Part shown: positions 34,985 through 44,127 of the stretch, piece by piece
Layout of the letters: each line of letters begins with the position of its first letter
Position numbering within the stretch: the first letter of the stretch is position 1
NCBI RefSeq assembly: GCF_023715445.1
Contig: NZ_JAMBOD010000002.1
Span: 1-64,000, forward strand
DNA: 64,000 nucleotides
Source: Fictibacillus nanhaiensis
GTDB lineage: Bacteria > Bacillota > Bacilli > Bacillales > Fictibacillaceae
Direction of reading: 5' to 3'
Notes under the pieces: model-generated
Told to the model about the DNA's origin: nothing
Database searches by the model: none
The model's input: only the letters and a program-made list of their open reading frames with translations
Translations under genes and position numbers: made by a program

Positions 34985-36253
34985 TCAATTCCTTGCTTCT
35001 TGTTGTAAGTAACCGACAAGGATATCAACTCCTAAACGTAAATCTTCGAGTGCTGCATATTCTTCAGGGTGATGACTCAAACCATCACGGCACTTGATAA
35101 AAACTAAACTGGACGGCCATTTTTTACTCATGTTCATGACGTCATGACCTGCCCCGCTTTCCATAACCAAGCAACGATGGCCGAGTGACTCACCGATCTC
35201 TTTTAGTTTAATCGAAAGATCCTCATCAAGTTGTATGGAAGCATTATGAACGAGTACTTCTATGTTTATGTTAACGTTTTTCTCTTTTTCGATGGACGAA
35301 CACTTTTCTTTAACCAATGCTTTAAACTGTTCTTTTAACGCATCATCCACACTACGGATATCAACACCAAGCTCGACTATCCCTGGGATCACGTTCATCG
35401 CATTCGGCTTGATGGTTAGTGTACTCGCGGTCGCAACGATTGGGTATGGGTTCTCTTTGGAAAATTGTTCCGCTTTTTCCGAGATAAACGTGATGAGTGG
35501 TGCTGCGGCGACTAAAGCATCTTGTCTCATGCCCATTGGTGTTGTTCCGGTATGTCCCATCTTGCCTTCGATTTTGATTTTTAACCGAATCGGACAAGCT
35601 ACAGCAGTCGCAATACCAAAATCAGTTCCTGCGTTTTCGATCCTCAAACCTTGTTCGATATGAAGTTCAACGAAAGATTTAATTTCATTTTCTTCGCGTT
35701 CCGCATATCGAATCATGTCCCAGTTTAACCCTCTGCTTTCAACAACTTGTTTGATGGTATAACCCGCTTCATCTTTCACCTTTTCCAGCTCTTTCAGTTT
35801 GATGATGCCGGACATCGCTTTACTGCCAATGGTTGAGATGGGAAACCTCGAGGACTCTTCTGATGCAAAACAGATCACTTCGATCGGATGGTCTGGCTGA
35901 AACCCGTTATCTCTAAGTTCTTTAATGGCCGCTAATGCACAAAGGATGCCTGCCACCCCGTCATATCCGCCACCACCTTTTACCGTATCGAGGTGCGAAC
36001 CAAGAGTAACCGCCTGCAATGAAGCATTATGGTTCTCTGGGTTCCACCTTGCAATCACGTTCCCAGCTTGATCCCTTCTGACGGTTAACCCCAGTCTTTC
36101 AGCTATTTTTATAAATCCATCATGTGCTTCCCACCCTTCTGAACTAAAACCTAATCTTGAAAATCCGTCCGGTTGATTCATGTCCTGTACCAGATTTAAT
36201 TGAAGGAGATGCTGCTCTAACCACTGTTCGATACTGACCACACTTTGCTCCAA
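34985..36253 (-). CDS. Zn-dependent amidase/carbamoylase (M20, AmaB/AllC-like)
   Basis: A 422-residue member of the N-carbamoyl-L-amino-acid hydrolase/allantoate amidohydrolase family. Motifs are LGSHLDTVKGGGGYDGVAG (near 85), ASEESSRF (near 130), ELHIEQG (near 195), GKMGHTGTTPM (near 220) and the C-terminal AGHDVMNM. The family cleaves ureido or amide groups from L-amino-acid derivatives. It is divergent from the D-amino-acid operon and co-transcribed with a regulator, so its substrate may be an N-carbamoyl or N-acyl amino acid. Confidence 0.88.
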   Translation of the reverse strand: MEQSVVSIEQWLEQHLLQLNLVQDMNQPDGFSRLGFSSEGWEAHDGFIKIAERLGLTVRRDQAGNVIARWNPENHNASLQAVTLGSHLDTVKGGGGYDGVAGILCALAAIKELRDNGFQPDHPIEVICFASEESSRFPISTIGSKAMSGIIKLKELEKVKDEAGYTIKQVVESRGLNWDMIRYAEREENEIKSFVELHIEQGLRIENAGTDFGIATAVACPIRLKIKIEGKMGHTGTTPMGMRQDALVAAAPLITFISEKAEQFSKENPYPIVATASTLTIKPNAMNVIPGIVELGVDIRSVDDALKEQFKALVKEKCSSIEKEKNVNINIEVLVHNASIQLDEDLSIKLKEIGESLGHRCLVMESGAGHDVMNMSKKWPSSLVFIKCRDGLSHHPEEYAALEDLRLGVDILVGYLQQEARN

Positions 36254-36443
36254 TCGCTTTTCCTCCTTTTCCAGATTAATTTAAAGAATAATTCCGTAAA
36301 TATTCCGATAATAAATAAATTACGCCAATGCGTGTTAATCTCCTTTCACAAGTTTCAAAAAGTAAGTAAAAAGCCTATTGGTAGAGTAACTTTTTTTAAT
36401 GGTTTCTTACTATTATAATTTTCTAAATTTTTAAAATAATATA

Positions 36444-36473
36444 TTGACTATACATAATCTATCTATATATACT
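36444..36473 (+). promoter_or_regulatory. Probable housekeeping promoter of the D-amino-acid operon
   Basis: TTGACT (36444-36449) and TATACT (36468-36473), spacing 18, lie about 70 bp before the first gene; TATATA with spacing 16 is an alternative -10. The 290-bp divergent gap is AT-rich and otherwise empty. Confidence 0.5.
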
Positions 36474-36544
36474 TGATTTGAAGCTAAAACTTCAATTTTT
36501 ACTATTTTTGAAGTTTTTACATCATATTAAAGGAGGTAATGCAT

Positions 36545-36829
36545 TTGAGAAAACAAGAGGAATTCATAGAAGATCCCAGATTCGCACAGTGTAACAAAGA
36601 AATGTGGGCTACCTTAGGCTTGTTTGTTGTCAACATCCTTCTAGTTGGAGGTATTTCCCTTTGGTTTGGACTTAATAAATCAGCCGATTCCATGAGTTAT
36701 ATTCTTGGTTTTCCCGCTTGGTTCTTCTGGGGCTGTTTGGTCGGAACAATTGTTTTTTGTATTCTTCCCTACTTTATGATCAAGGTATTTTTTAAAGATA
36801 TGTCCATTGAAGCTGAGGATGAAAGGTAG
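36545..36829 (+). CDS. YhdT/DUF997-type small membrane protein
   Basis: A 94-residue protein with two membrane segments (about 25-45 and 60-85). It starts with an acidic N-terminus containing EDPRFAQCNKEMW, a signature of YhdT proteins encoded next to sodium/pantothenate-type symporters. The TTG at 36545 is eight bases from GGAGG and preferred over the ATG at 36539, which is too close. It probably forms a unit with the symporter encoded 11 bp downstream. Confidence 0.82.
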   Translation: MRKQEEFIEDPRFAQCNKEMWATLGLFVVNILLVGGISLWFGLNKSADSMSYILGFPAWFFWGCLVGTIVFCILPYFMIKVFFKDMSIEAEDER

Positions 36830-36840
36830 GTGTTCATTAA

Positions 36841-38331
36841 ATGAAGTGGGATGTTCTCATACCGATCGTTCTTTCTTTAATCATTACATTTTTAATCGGG
36901 GGCGTGCTCCACAAATATATGAAAGTTAAAAACACAAGCTTCCAGGAGGATTACTTTATAGGCGGACGTTCTCTTGGTCCATTTGTGTTAACATTTACTC
37001 TTTTAGCCTCAGCAGCTAGTGCAGGTACTTTTATTGGCTCACCGGGAGTCGCCTATAATTCCGGTTTTAGTTGGGTACTTATTTTACTGACACAAGTAGG
37101 AATGGGCGTTTATATTCTAGGAATTCTCGGGAAGAAGTTCGCTATTGTGGCAAGAAAAATTAATGCGGTCACTTTAACGGACTTTTTTAAGGAAAGGTAT
37201 CAAAGTAAAGCCGTTGTATTAGGCAGTTCAATAGGAGTCATTCTTTTCATCAGTGCTTATATGGTCGCTCAGTTTGTAGGTGGCGCAAGAATTCTTGAGT
37301 CTATTACAGGATTACCTTATAAAACAGGATTAATTATTTTTGGATTGGCAGTTGTCCTTTATACGGTCTACGGCGGTTTTAGAGCAGTTGCGATAACCGA
37401 TGCGATCCAAGGTGTCATCATGATCTTGGGAGGCGTCCTCCTTTGGATATTCTTTTTGGTTAAAACGGAAGGATTTAGCGGTTTAATAGGCAAGCTGGCT
37501 ACGGAACATCCAGAAATGGTTGAATTGCCAGGACCTTCAGGAGCAACCCCATTAATGCTTTTTTCTTATTTCATGCTTTTCGGAATTGCTGCCATTGGAT
37601 TACCGCATGCTTCCGTTAGAGGAATGACCTTTAAAAATACGGAATCCATGCATAAATCGATTATCTACAGCGGATTAGTTATGGCATTATTTAGTATCGG
37701 TTTCGCTACTCTCGGTCCATTCGTAAAGGTATTATATCCAGATATTTCAGTACCGGACATGGCATTACCAACATTAATACTGGATATTATGCCAGGATGG
37801 GTAGCTGGAATCGTTTTATCAGCACCACTTGCAGCTATTATGTCAACAGTCAACTCTATGCTGCTCGTTACCAGTGCTTCAGTTGTTAAAGATATTTATT
37901 TAAACTATATCAATCCAACTGCTAGTGAAAAGAAGATTTCAAAGCTTTCCTATTTTACTACGCTCATTATCGGAGTTGGTGTCGTTTTATTTGCCCTAAC
38001 CCCACCCGACTATCTGCAATTCCTTGTGGTGTATGCAATCGGTGGTCTGGAGGCTACTTTTTTTGCTCCTATTGTTTTTGGTCTTTATTGGAAGAGGGCC
38101 ACTACATGGGGAGCAATCGTTTCTATGTATGCGGGATTAATTAGCTATATCGTTCTCGGCGAGTTATATCCCAATCCGTTTGGAATGCAGACTATTGTTA
38201 CAGCAACAGCACTATCGGTTCTCATTATGATTATAGTAAGTTATTTGACTCCTCAACCATCTCAACAAATTATTAATAAATTTTGGGGCGTGCAAAAAAA
38301 CAGCTCCACGATTAAGAAGGCAATTGGATAA
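36841..38331 (+). CDS. Sodium:solute symporter family transporter (PanF-like)
   Basis: A 496-residue SSS-family permease with about 13 membrane segments. Hallmarks are YFIGGRSLGPFVL (near 38), SAASAGTFIGSPG (near 58), VVLYTVYGGFRAVAITDAIQ (near 175) and APLAAIMSTVNSMLL (near 325) at the sodium site. It resembles the sodium/pantothenate branch, but the operon context points to amino acids or N-acyl amino acids as the cargo. It is co-transcribed with the upstream YhdT-like gene. Confidence 0.9.
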   Translation: MKWDVLIPIVLSLIITFLIGGVLHKYMKVKNTSFQEDYFIGGRSLGPFVLTFTLLASAASAGTFIGSPGVAYNSGFSWVLILLTQVGMGVYILGILGKKFAIVARKINAVTLTDFFKERYQSKAVVLGSSIGVILFISAYMVAQFVGGARILESITGLPYKTGLIIFGLAVVLYTVYGGFRAVAITDAIQGVIMILGGVLLWIFFLVKTEGFSGLIGKLATEHPEMVELPGPSGATPLMLFSYFMLFGIAAIGLPHASVRGMTFKNTESMHKSIIYSGLVMALFSIGFATLGPFVKVLYPDISVPDMALPTLILDIMPGWVAGIVLSAPLAAIMSTVNSMLLVTSASVVKDIYLNYINPTASEKKISKLSYFTTLIIGVGVVLFALTPPDYLQFLVVYAIGGLEATFFAPIVFGLYWKRATTWGAIVSMYAGLISYIVLGELYPNPFGMQTIVTATALSVLIMIIVSYLTPQPSQQIINKFWGVQKNSSTIKKAIG

Positions 38332-38354
38332 ACATAGAGAGGTAAAACACCAAC

Positions 38355-39218
38355 ATGAAGCAGCTTAAAGAAAGAATCAGGATCAACTTCGAACAATTAA
38401 CAAAAAGACAACAAATTGTTGCTAAATATATTAGTGACAATAGTGATAAAGTGGCTTTTTATACAGCAAAAGAACTTGGAGATATAACGAACACTAGTGA
38501 GTCAACGGTCATACGTTTTTGTTATAACCTTGGATTTTCAGGCTACAGCGATCTGCAAAAACTGATCCAAGATACCGTTTTAAGCGAAAAACAAAAGGAT
38601 CCACTAGAAAACTATCTAAATTCTACTGGTTCAATCGTCGAAAGCAACCATCTTGTAGAACACACACTCACTGAAGACATTTCTTATATCAGCAAACTAT
38701 CATCTTCTATAAATGAAGAATACCTACAGTCTATTATTAATAAAATAATAGATTCAGAAAACCGTTTTGTAGTGGGATTCAGGAGTTCCCATGCACCAGC
38801 TAGCTGGCTCACATTCAGTTTGAATGTCGTGATCGGCAAGACCCAAATGTATCGAGGGGATACAGATGATGCGATCTATTTAATATCACAGATTACATAT
38901 AAAAGTTTAGTAATCGCATTCTCTCTCCCTCGCTATACACAAGAGACCGTGACCTTTGTTAAAGCAGCAAAGAAAAAAGGAGCCACTATACTCGCCATAA
39001 CAGATAACGAACTCTCCCCGGTCGGTATTCATGCAGATTATATATTGAAAGTGGAGACCCCTTCCCCATCTGCTTTGAAAGGGATGCCTATTATTTTTTC
39101 ACTTCTCAATATATTGGTTAACGGAGTCGCGGTAACCGGATGGGAGGAAGTACAAAAGAGATTGGAAGAATACGAGAATATAAGCCAAGACTTCTCCCCT
39201 TTTGTAAAACCAGATTAA
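38355..39218 (+). CDS. MurR/RpiR family transcriptional regulator
   Basis: A 287-residue regulator with an N-terminal HTH_6 domain (LTKRQQIVAKYISDN, TNTSESTVIRFCYNLGFSGY) and a C-terminal SIS domain (about 125-260, GFRSSHAPASWL, IAFSLPRYTQETVTFVKAAK). SIS domains of this family usually sense phosphorylated sugars, yet here the operon handles N-acyl amino acids, so the ligand may be different or related to cell-wall fragments. It lies 24 bp after the transporter and likely controls the operon. Confidence 0.92.
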   Translation: MKQLKERIRINFEQLTKRQQIVAKYISDNSDKVAFYTAKELGDITNTSESTVIRFCYNLGFSGYSDLQKLIQDTVLSEKQKDPLENYLNSTGSIVESNHLVEHTLTEDISYISKLSSSINEEYLQSIINKIIDSENRFVVGFRSSHAPASWLTFSLNVVIGKTQMYRGDTDDAIYLISQITYKSLVIAFSLPRYTQETVTFVKAAKKKGATILAITDNELSPVGIHADYILKVETPSPSALKGMPIIFSLLNILVNGVAVTGWEEVQKRLEEYENISQDFSPFVKPD

Positions 39219-39245
39219 GTTTAGCTTAATGAAAGGAATACACGT

Positions 39246-40376
39246 ATGGAAATTGAAAAAATCGTTCTACACCGGTTAAAAATGCCTTTGAAAACTGCTT
39301 TTGAAACAAGTTTTGGAAGATTGACCTATAAAGATTTTTTGGTGGTATGTGTTCATGGTGATGGTCAAACAGGATATGGGGAGAGTGTATCATTGCCTTT
39401 CCCTATCTATAATGAAGAAACCACTGACACTGTTAAATATATGCTTAAAGAATTCATCATCCCTAAGCTCCTGAAACTTGATGGGATCGATCATCCGGAA
39501 CAATTGCAGTCTATTTTCAAACCCATTCGTCGTAATCAAATGGCAAAAGCTGCGATTGAAGGTGCTGTATGGGACTTGTATGGCAAGAAAAAAGGAATAT
39601 CTCTCGCAGAAGCTTTAGGAGGAACCAAAAAAGAAATTGATGTAGGTGTAAGCATAGGGATTGAGCCCGGAATTCCTGAAGTTTTAGAGAAGGTAGAATC
39701 ATTTATTAATCAGGGCTATAAAAAGATCAAGCTGAAAATCAAACCTGGTTTCGATATAGAACCGATAGCAGCTATAAGAGACCGTTTCGGGCCTGATATC
39801 CCGCTCATGGCTGATGCAAACTCTGCTTATACCCTTAAAGATATCCATTTGTTAAAACAACTTGATCCTTTTCATTTAATGATGATTGAGCAGCCTCTTG
39901 CTCATGATGACATTATTGATCATGTAAAGTTGCAAAGTGAACTTTCAACACCTATCTGCTTAGATGAAAGTATCCATTCCTATGAAGATGCAAGAAAAGC
40001 AATTGAAATAGGAGCTTGTAAAATAATCAACATTAAAATTGGACGCGTTGGCGGTTTGACAGAGGCAGTCAAAATACACGACTTATGTAAAAGTAATGGA
40101 ATCCCCGTATGGTGCGGCGGCATGCTTGAGGCAGGTATCGGACGTGCCCATAACATCGCACTTTCATCATTGGATAATTTCCTTATTCCAGGGGACACTT
40201 CTGCCTCAAACCGGTATTGGGAAACAGATATTGTTACACCAGAGGTTGATTTCCTTCGTCCGGGAACATTAGCAGTTCCTACGGGTTATGGAATTGGGTA
40301 TGAGATCAACGAAAAAGTAGTAGAGAAATATAGGCTGGGAACAGAATCATTCTCAAGAGAAAAGTCCATCTATTAA
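39246..40376 (+). CDS. N-succinyl/N-acylamino acid racemase-like enolase superfamily enzyme
   Basis: A 376-residue enzyme of the MenC class 2/NSAR family. The acid-base pair Lys162-Leu-Lys164 and Lys264, with metal ligands Asp190, Glu215 and Asp240, are all present and spaced as in OSBS/NSAR enzymes. The tail GGMLEAGIGRAHNIAL with IPGDTSASNRYW is a strong signature. No menaquinone gene is nearby, whereas a GNAT and an M20 deacylase are, the set described for D-to-L amino-acid conversion via N-succinyl intermediates. Dipeptide epimerase activity is a less likely alternative. Confidence 0.88.
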   Translation: MEIEKIVLHRLKMPLKTAFETSFGRLTYKDFLVVCVHGDGQTGYGESVSLPFPIYNEETTDTVKYMLKEFIIPKLLKLDGIDHPEQLQSIFKPIRRNQMAKAAIEGAVWDLYGKKKGISLAEALGGTKKEIDVGVSIGIEPGIPEVLEKVESFINQGYKKIKLKIKPGFDIEPIAAIRDRFGPDIPLMADANSAYTLKDIHLLKQLDPFHLMMIEQPLAHDDIIDHVKLQSELSTPICLDESIHSYEDARKAIEIGACKIINIKIGRVGGLTEAVKIHDLCKSNGIPVWCGGMLEAGIGRAHNIALSSLDNFLIPGDTSASNRYWETDIVTPEVDFLRPGTLAVPTGYGIGYEINEKVVEKYRLGTESFSREKSIY

Positions 40377-40394
40377 ATAACAGGAGGTATATCT

Positions 40395-42002
40395 ATGTTT
40401 GATTTTATTATTAAAAACGGACATGTTTATGACGGAACGGAAAATCCTTGGACGAAATCTGATATTGGAATTAAAGATGGTATCATTAGCAGAATTGGTG
40501 ATTTATCCAGTGAAAATGCAAAAAGAGTGATTCATGCAGAAAAACTCGCTGTAACCCCCGGTTTTATTGACACGCATGTTCATTCAGACCTTCTTTGTAC
40601 GAGACCTGAAATTCATAAAATCAAAGTATTACAGGGAGTTACTACAGAATTATTTGGACAGGATGGTATATCAGTAGCTCCCGTATCTGAAACAACCAAA
40701 CCTCTTTGGCAGAAGCAACTAAAAGGGTTAAACGGTGATATTGGAGATTGGCCTTGGAATACAATCGAGGAATATTTGAATTTTTTAGATCACTCCGATA
40801 TAGCCGGGAATGCCACTTACCTCGTTCCTCACGGGGCTGTACGTACATTGGTTATGGGCTTTGACGGCAGAAAAGCCACCAAAGAAGAAATGGTTAAAAT
40901 GAGAGAGTTGGTTGAAGAAGGGATGAAACAAGGCGCTGTAGGGCTTTCATCCGGACTAGTCTATCCTCCAAACGTTTACTCATGCAAAGAAGAACTGATT
41001 GAAATCTGCAAAGGCGCCTCGAAATATGATGGTTGTTTTGTGGTCCACATACGTAATGAAAGTAACAAGTCATTGGAAGCACTTGAAGAAGTCATTGATG
41101 TGGCAAGGCAGTCCGGTGTGAGACTGCATGTTTCCCATTTTAAAGTTGCCGGAAAAGTGAATCGTTCAAAATATGAACAGGCTCTTATCAGAATGGATGA
41201 AGCTAGGAATGAAGGTATAGAAGTAACGTTTGACCAATACCCTTATACGGCGGGGTCAACCGTTTTTCATGCTATCTTACCTCCGTGGATGCATTCAGGC
41301 GGAACCTCAAACTTGCTGGAAAAATTAAGAGATTCTGAAATACAGGCTAAGATAAAAGATGATTTTAAAAATAACTCAGACTATGAAAATTGGGTGTTAA
41401 ATTGCGGATGGGATAATATCATCCTTACTTCTGTTACAACCGAAAACAATCGGTGGGTAGAAGGAAAGAACATGATTGAAATAGCTGAATCATTAAACCT
41501 TGAACCAGCAGATGCAGCCTTCAAACTCCTCCTTGAGGAAAATGGAGGAATTACGATGCTTATACATTGGGGTGATGAAGAGGTTATTACGGGTGGTATG
41601 AAACATCCCTTGCAAATTGTAGGTTCGGATGGCATCTTCGGAGGTAAACCTCACCCACGCTTGTATGGCACTTACCCTAGAGTGTTGGGACACTTTGTAA
41701 GAGATAAACAAGCTCTTACACTCGAACAAGCCATTCGGAAAATGTCGGGTGCACCTGCCCAATTGCTACGTTTAAAGAATCGAGGTATTCTGCGAGAAGG
41801 TTATGCAGCAGATATTGTGATTTTTGATCCGCAAAATATACGGGATAATGCTACTTATGAAGATCCGTTACAGGAACCAACGGGCATCCACTATGTTTTT
41901 GTTAACGGTCAACTAGCTGCTGAGAACGGAAAATATTTAGGGGTAACCGCTGGGAAAGTGTTAAGACGGGAGTCCGAATATGCTACAAACCTATCTGTTT
42001 AA
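40395..42002 (+). CDS. N-acyl-D-amino-acid deacylase family amidohydrolase
   Basis: A 535-residue amidohydrolase-superfamily protein. Metal-site motifs are DTHVHSD (His61, His63), HIRNES (near 218), LHVSHFK (near 243) and GSDGIFGG (near 415) with the catalytic Asp. Where many D-aminoacylases carry a cysteine ligand after QGVTT, this protein has Glu85 (QGVTTELFGQDG), suggesting a different metal or substrate preference. It would release free D-amino acid from an N-acyl form. AGGAGG precedes the ATG. Confidence 0.87.
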   Translation: MFDFIIKNGHVYDGTENPWTKSDIGIKDGIISRIGDLSSENAKRVIHAEKLAVTPGFIDTHVHSDLLCTRPEIHKIKVLQGVTTELFGQDGISVAPVSETTKPLWQKQLKGLNGDIGDWPWNTIEEYLNFLDHSDIAGNATYLVPHGAVRTLVMGFDGRKATKEEMVKMRELVEEGMKQGAVGLSSGLVYPPNVYSCKEELIEICKGASKYDGCFVVHIRNESNKSLEALEEVIDVARQSGVRLHVSHFKVAGKVNRSKYEQALIRMDEARNEGIEVTFDQYPYTAGSTVFHAILPPWMHSGGTSNLLEKLRDSEIQAKIKDDFKNNSDYENWVLNCGWDNIILTSVTTENNRWVEGKNMIEIAESLNLEPADAAFKLLLEENGGITMLIHWGDEEVITGGMKHPLQIVGSDGIFGGKPHPRLYGTYPRVLGHFVRDKQALTLEQAIRKMSGAPAQLLRLKNRGILREGYAADIVIFDPQNIRDNATYEDPLQEPTGIHYVFVNGQLAAENGKYLGVTAGKVLRRESEYATNLSV

Positions 42003-42837
42003 AGAAATAAAAGAACTGCATCATTTACAGGAGGCCGTTAAGCTGCAAATGGAAACATGGGGGAAAGAAGTTATATCTTCTCTTCCCCAATTAGTAGCTT
42101 CCATTCATAACGGAGGTTGTGTAATTGGTGTCTTTGAGGATGAACGTTTAATCGGTTTTTGTTATGGTTTTCCCGGTATTAGTGAAACACAACCAAAACC
42201 TTATTTGGTTTCACACATGATGGCCATACATCCTGACTATCGGAATCAAAAACTCGGTGAAAAATTAAAGTTTAAACAAAGAGAATGGGCCCTAAATAAA
42301 GGCTTTGACAGAATGATATGGACCTTTGACCCGTTAGAGATTAAGAATGGCTATCTAAACCTTACAAAGCTAGGTGGTCATGTAAAAACGTATATCAAAT
42401 CCTATTATGGCGAGATGAATGACAAACTTAACAAGGGTACGCCTTCTGATCGATTCCTGTTGGAATGGGAACTGCAATCTCCTGTTGTTATAGAAGCTTC
42501 CAAGGGCATAAAAAATACTTCACCTCATTGGAATAACTATCCCTTATATTTTAATTTTTCATTAAATAGAGAAATTCCTCATGCAGGGAGTATTAAAGAC
42601 GTTTCTAATGAGAGTGGTGTATTGGTTCCAGTACCCAAGCAAATTCAAAGACTGAAAAAAATATCCCCTGAAGCAGCCATTAACTGGCGAATGGAGATCA
42701 GAAATGCAGTTACAAGACTTCTATCTAGCGATTACATCTTGAGGGGTGCTTTATTAGACTCAGACATCGGCTATTATGTCTTTGAAAAATCAGGGGTGAA
42801 TGTAAATGAAAGCTATAAAACGCTGGACGAATCATAA
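41980..42837 (+). CDS. GNAT family N-acyltransferase (COG3375-like)
   Basis: A 285-residue protein with a GNAT core: GFCYGFPG (near 52), LVSHMMAIHPDYRNQKLGEKL (near 75-95, acyl-CoA site) and WTFDPLEIKNGYLNL (near 112). The extended C-terminal half is typical of COG3375 proteins. In Geobacillus, a GNAT of this sort succinylates D-amino acids before NSAR epimerises them, and this operon has the same neighbours. It overlaps the deacylase gene by 23 bp and the M20 gene by 32 bp, indicating tight coupling. Confidence 0.85.
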   Translation: MLQTYLFKEIKELHHLQEAVKLQMETWGKEVISSLPQLVASIHNGGCVIGVFEDERLIGFCYGFPGISETQPKPYLVSHMMAIHPDYRNQKLGEKLKFKQREWALNKGFDRMIWTFDPLEIKNGYLNLTKLGGHVKTYIKSYYGEMNDKLNKGTPSDRFLLEWELQSPVVIEASKGIKNTSPHWNNYPLYFNFSLNREIPHAGSIKDVSNESGVLVPVPKQIQRLKKISPEAAINWRMEIRNAVTRLLSSDYILRGALLDSDIGYYVFEKSGVNVNESYKTLDES

Positions 42838-43990
42838 CAGCCAACTTATTTTTGATATTTTTACACATTTTAATACAAATCCAGAGGTTAGTTGGAAAGA
42901 AGAAAAAACTAAGGAATTTATCCTGCAGGAAGCTCAAAATTTAGATTTTGATGTTGAAACATTTGAAGATCATTGTGGTGTTGTCTTAAATTGGTACGGT
43001 GAAGAGAATGGAAGTACAATAGCACTTCGAGCTGACATGGATGCTTTATGGCAGAATGTTGATGGAAAGTGGAAAGCCAACCATTCATGCGGACATGATG
43101 CTCATATGACAATGGCTTTAGCCGCAGCTCATTGTTTAAAACAATTGGGCTTTAAACCGTTGGCGGGAAATGTAAAATTTATTTTTCAGCCAGCTGAGGA
43201 GACTGGAAAAGGAGCTTTGGCTTTAATTCAAAATAAAGTCTTGGAGAATGTAGATTATTTGCTTGGTATCCATGTGCGCCCCAAGATAGAAATGGAGATG
43301 TCCCATGCATCCCCCGCCATTTATCATGGTGCGGCAACTCTCTTACAAGGAACAATCAAAGGGATTCAGGCACATGGTTCAAGACCCAATTATGGCATAA
43401 ACGTTATCGATTCTCTAGGTTCGATTATCGCTGCTGTTAACGCTGTAAAAGTAGATCCTACGGTACCAAGCTCAGTTAAGGTCACTCAGGTCCATGCTGG
43501 TGGAAGTAACATCAATGTTATTCCCGATGAAGCCACTTTTTGTATAGATGTACGTTCACAAACCAATCAATCCATGGAAGAACTTCTTAGGAAAGTAAAT
43601 GCTGCGGTCTTATATGCTGGCAAAGCCAATGGAGCCGAAGTGAATTTAGATATAAGTGCTCAAATGGCTGCAGCTAATCAGAACAGTGAAATGGAAGCTA
43701 TCATTAGTTCTGTTATTACTGATATCCTCGGGCCAGAAGCCCTTGTCCCTCCTCCTGTCACACCTGGCGGAGAAGATTTTCATTTTTATACGACCGAATA
43801 TCCGAAATTAAAAGCAACCATGATTGGGTTAGGAACAGATCTTGAGCCAGGACTCCACCATCCGAATATGACTTTTGATCACGATGCTTTACTAAATGGC
43901 ACAGCGTTACTCGCCTATTCCATTATTAAACTATTTGAACATACAGGGAACAAAGCGGTGTATGATCATTATCATTTTGATAGAATATAA
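42806..43990 (+). CDS. M20 family N-acyl-L-amino-acid amidohydrolase
   Basis: A 394-residue metallo-hydrolase. Visible motifs are RADMDALWQ (near 75), SCGHDAHMT (near 95), FQPAEETGKGA (near 132), GIHVRPK (near 155) and TPGGEDFHFY (near 325) with the final metal ligand. In the proposed pathway it removes the acyl group from the L-epimer made by the racemase and yields free L-amino acid. It is the last gene of the operon, followed by a weak terminator at 43993 and a strong one at 44098. Confidence 0.88.
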   Translation: MKAIKRWTNHNSQLIFDIFTHFNTNPEVSWKEEKTKEFILQEAQNLDFDVETFEDHCGVVLNWYGEENGSTIALRADMDALWQNVDGKWKANHSCGHDAHMTMALAAAHCLKQLGFKPLAGNVKFIFQPAEETGKGALALIQNKVLENVDYLLGIHVRPKIEMEMSHASPAIYHGAATLLQGTIKGIQAHGSRPNYGINVIDSLGSIIAAVNAVKVDPTVPSSVKVTQVHAGGSNINVIPDEATFCIDVRSQTNQSMEELLRKVNAAVLYAGKANGAEVNLDISAQMAAANQNSEMEAIISSVITDILGPEALVPPPVTPGGEDFHFYTTEYPKLKATMIGLGTDLEPGLHHPNMTFDHDALLNGTALLAYSIIKLFEHTGNKAVYDHYHFDRI

Positions 43991-43992
43991 AG

Positions 43993-44024
43993 GAGATCCA
44001 CTAACTCCTTAACGGGTCTCTTTT
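43993..44024 (+). terminator. Weak terminator right after the M20 gene
   Basis: GAGATCC and GGGTCTC form a 7-bp stem with a 14-nt loop followed by TTTT. Confidence 0.5.
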
Positions 44025-44097
44025 GGAGGAGAAAACCGTAATTCGTATCCTTTTAGCAGGTGAAATAGCATTATAATTGGATATTCAAATAACAATC

Positions 44098-44127
44098 AAA
44101 AACGACCAGAATTGTCTGGTCGTTTTC
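44098..44127. terminator. Strong bidirectional terminator closing the D-amino-acid operon
   Basis: AAAACGACCAGA pairs perfectly with TCTGGTCGTTTT around a 4-nt loop, with A- and T-runs in the stem. Confidence 0.85.
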
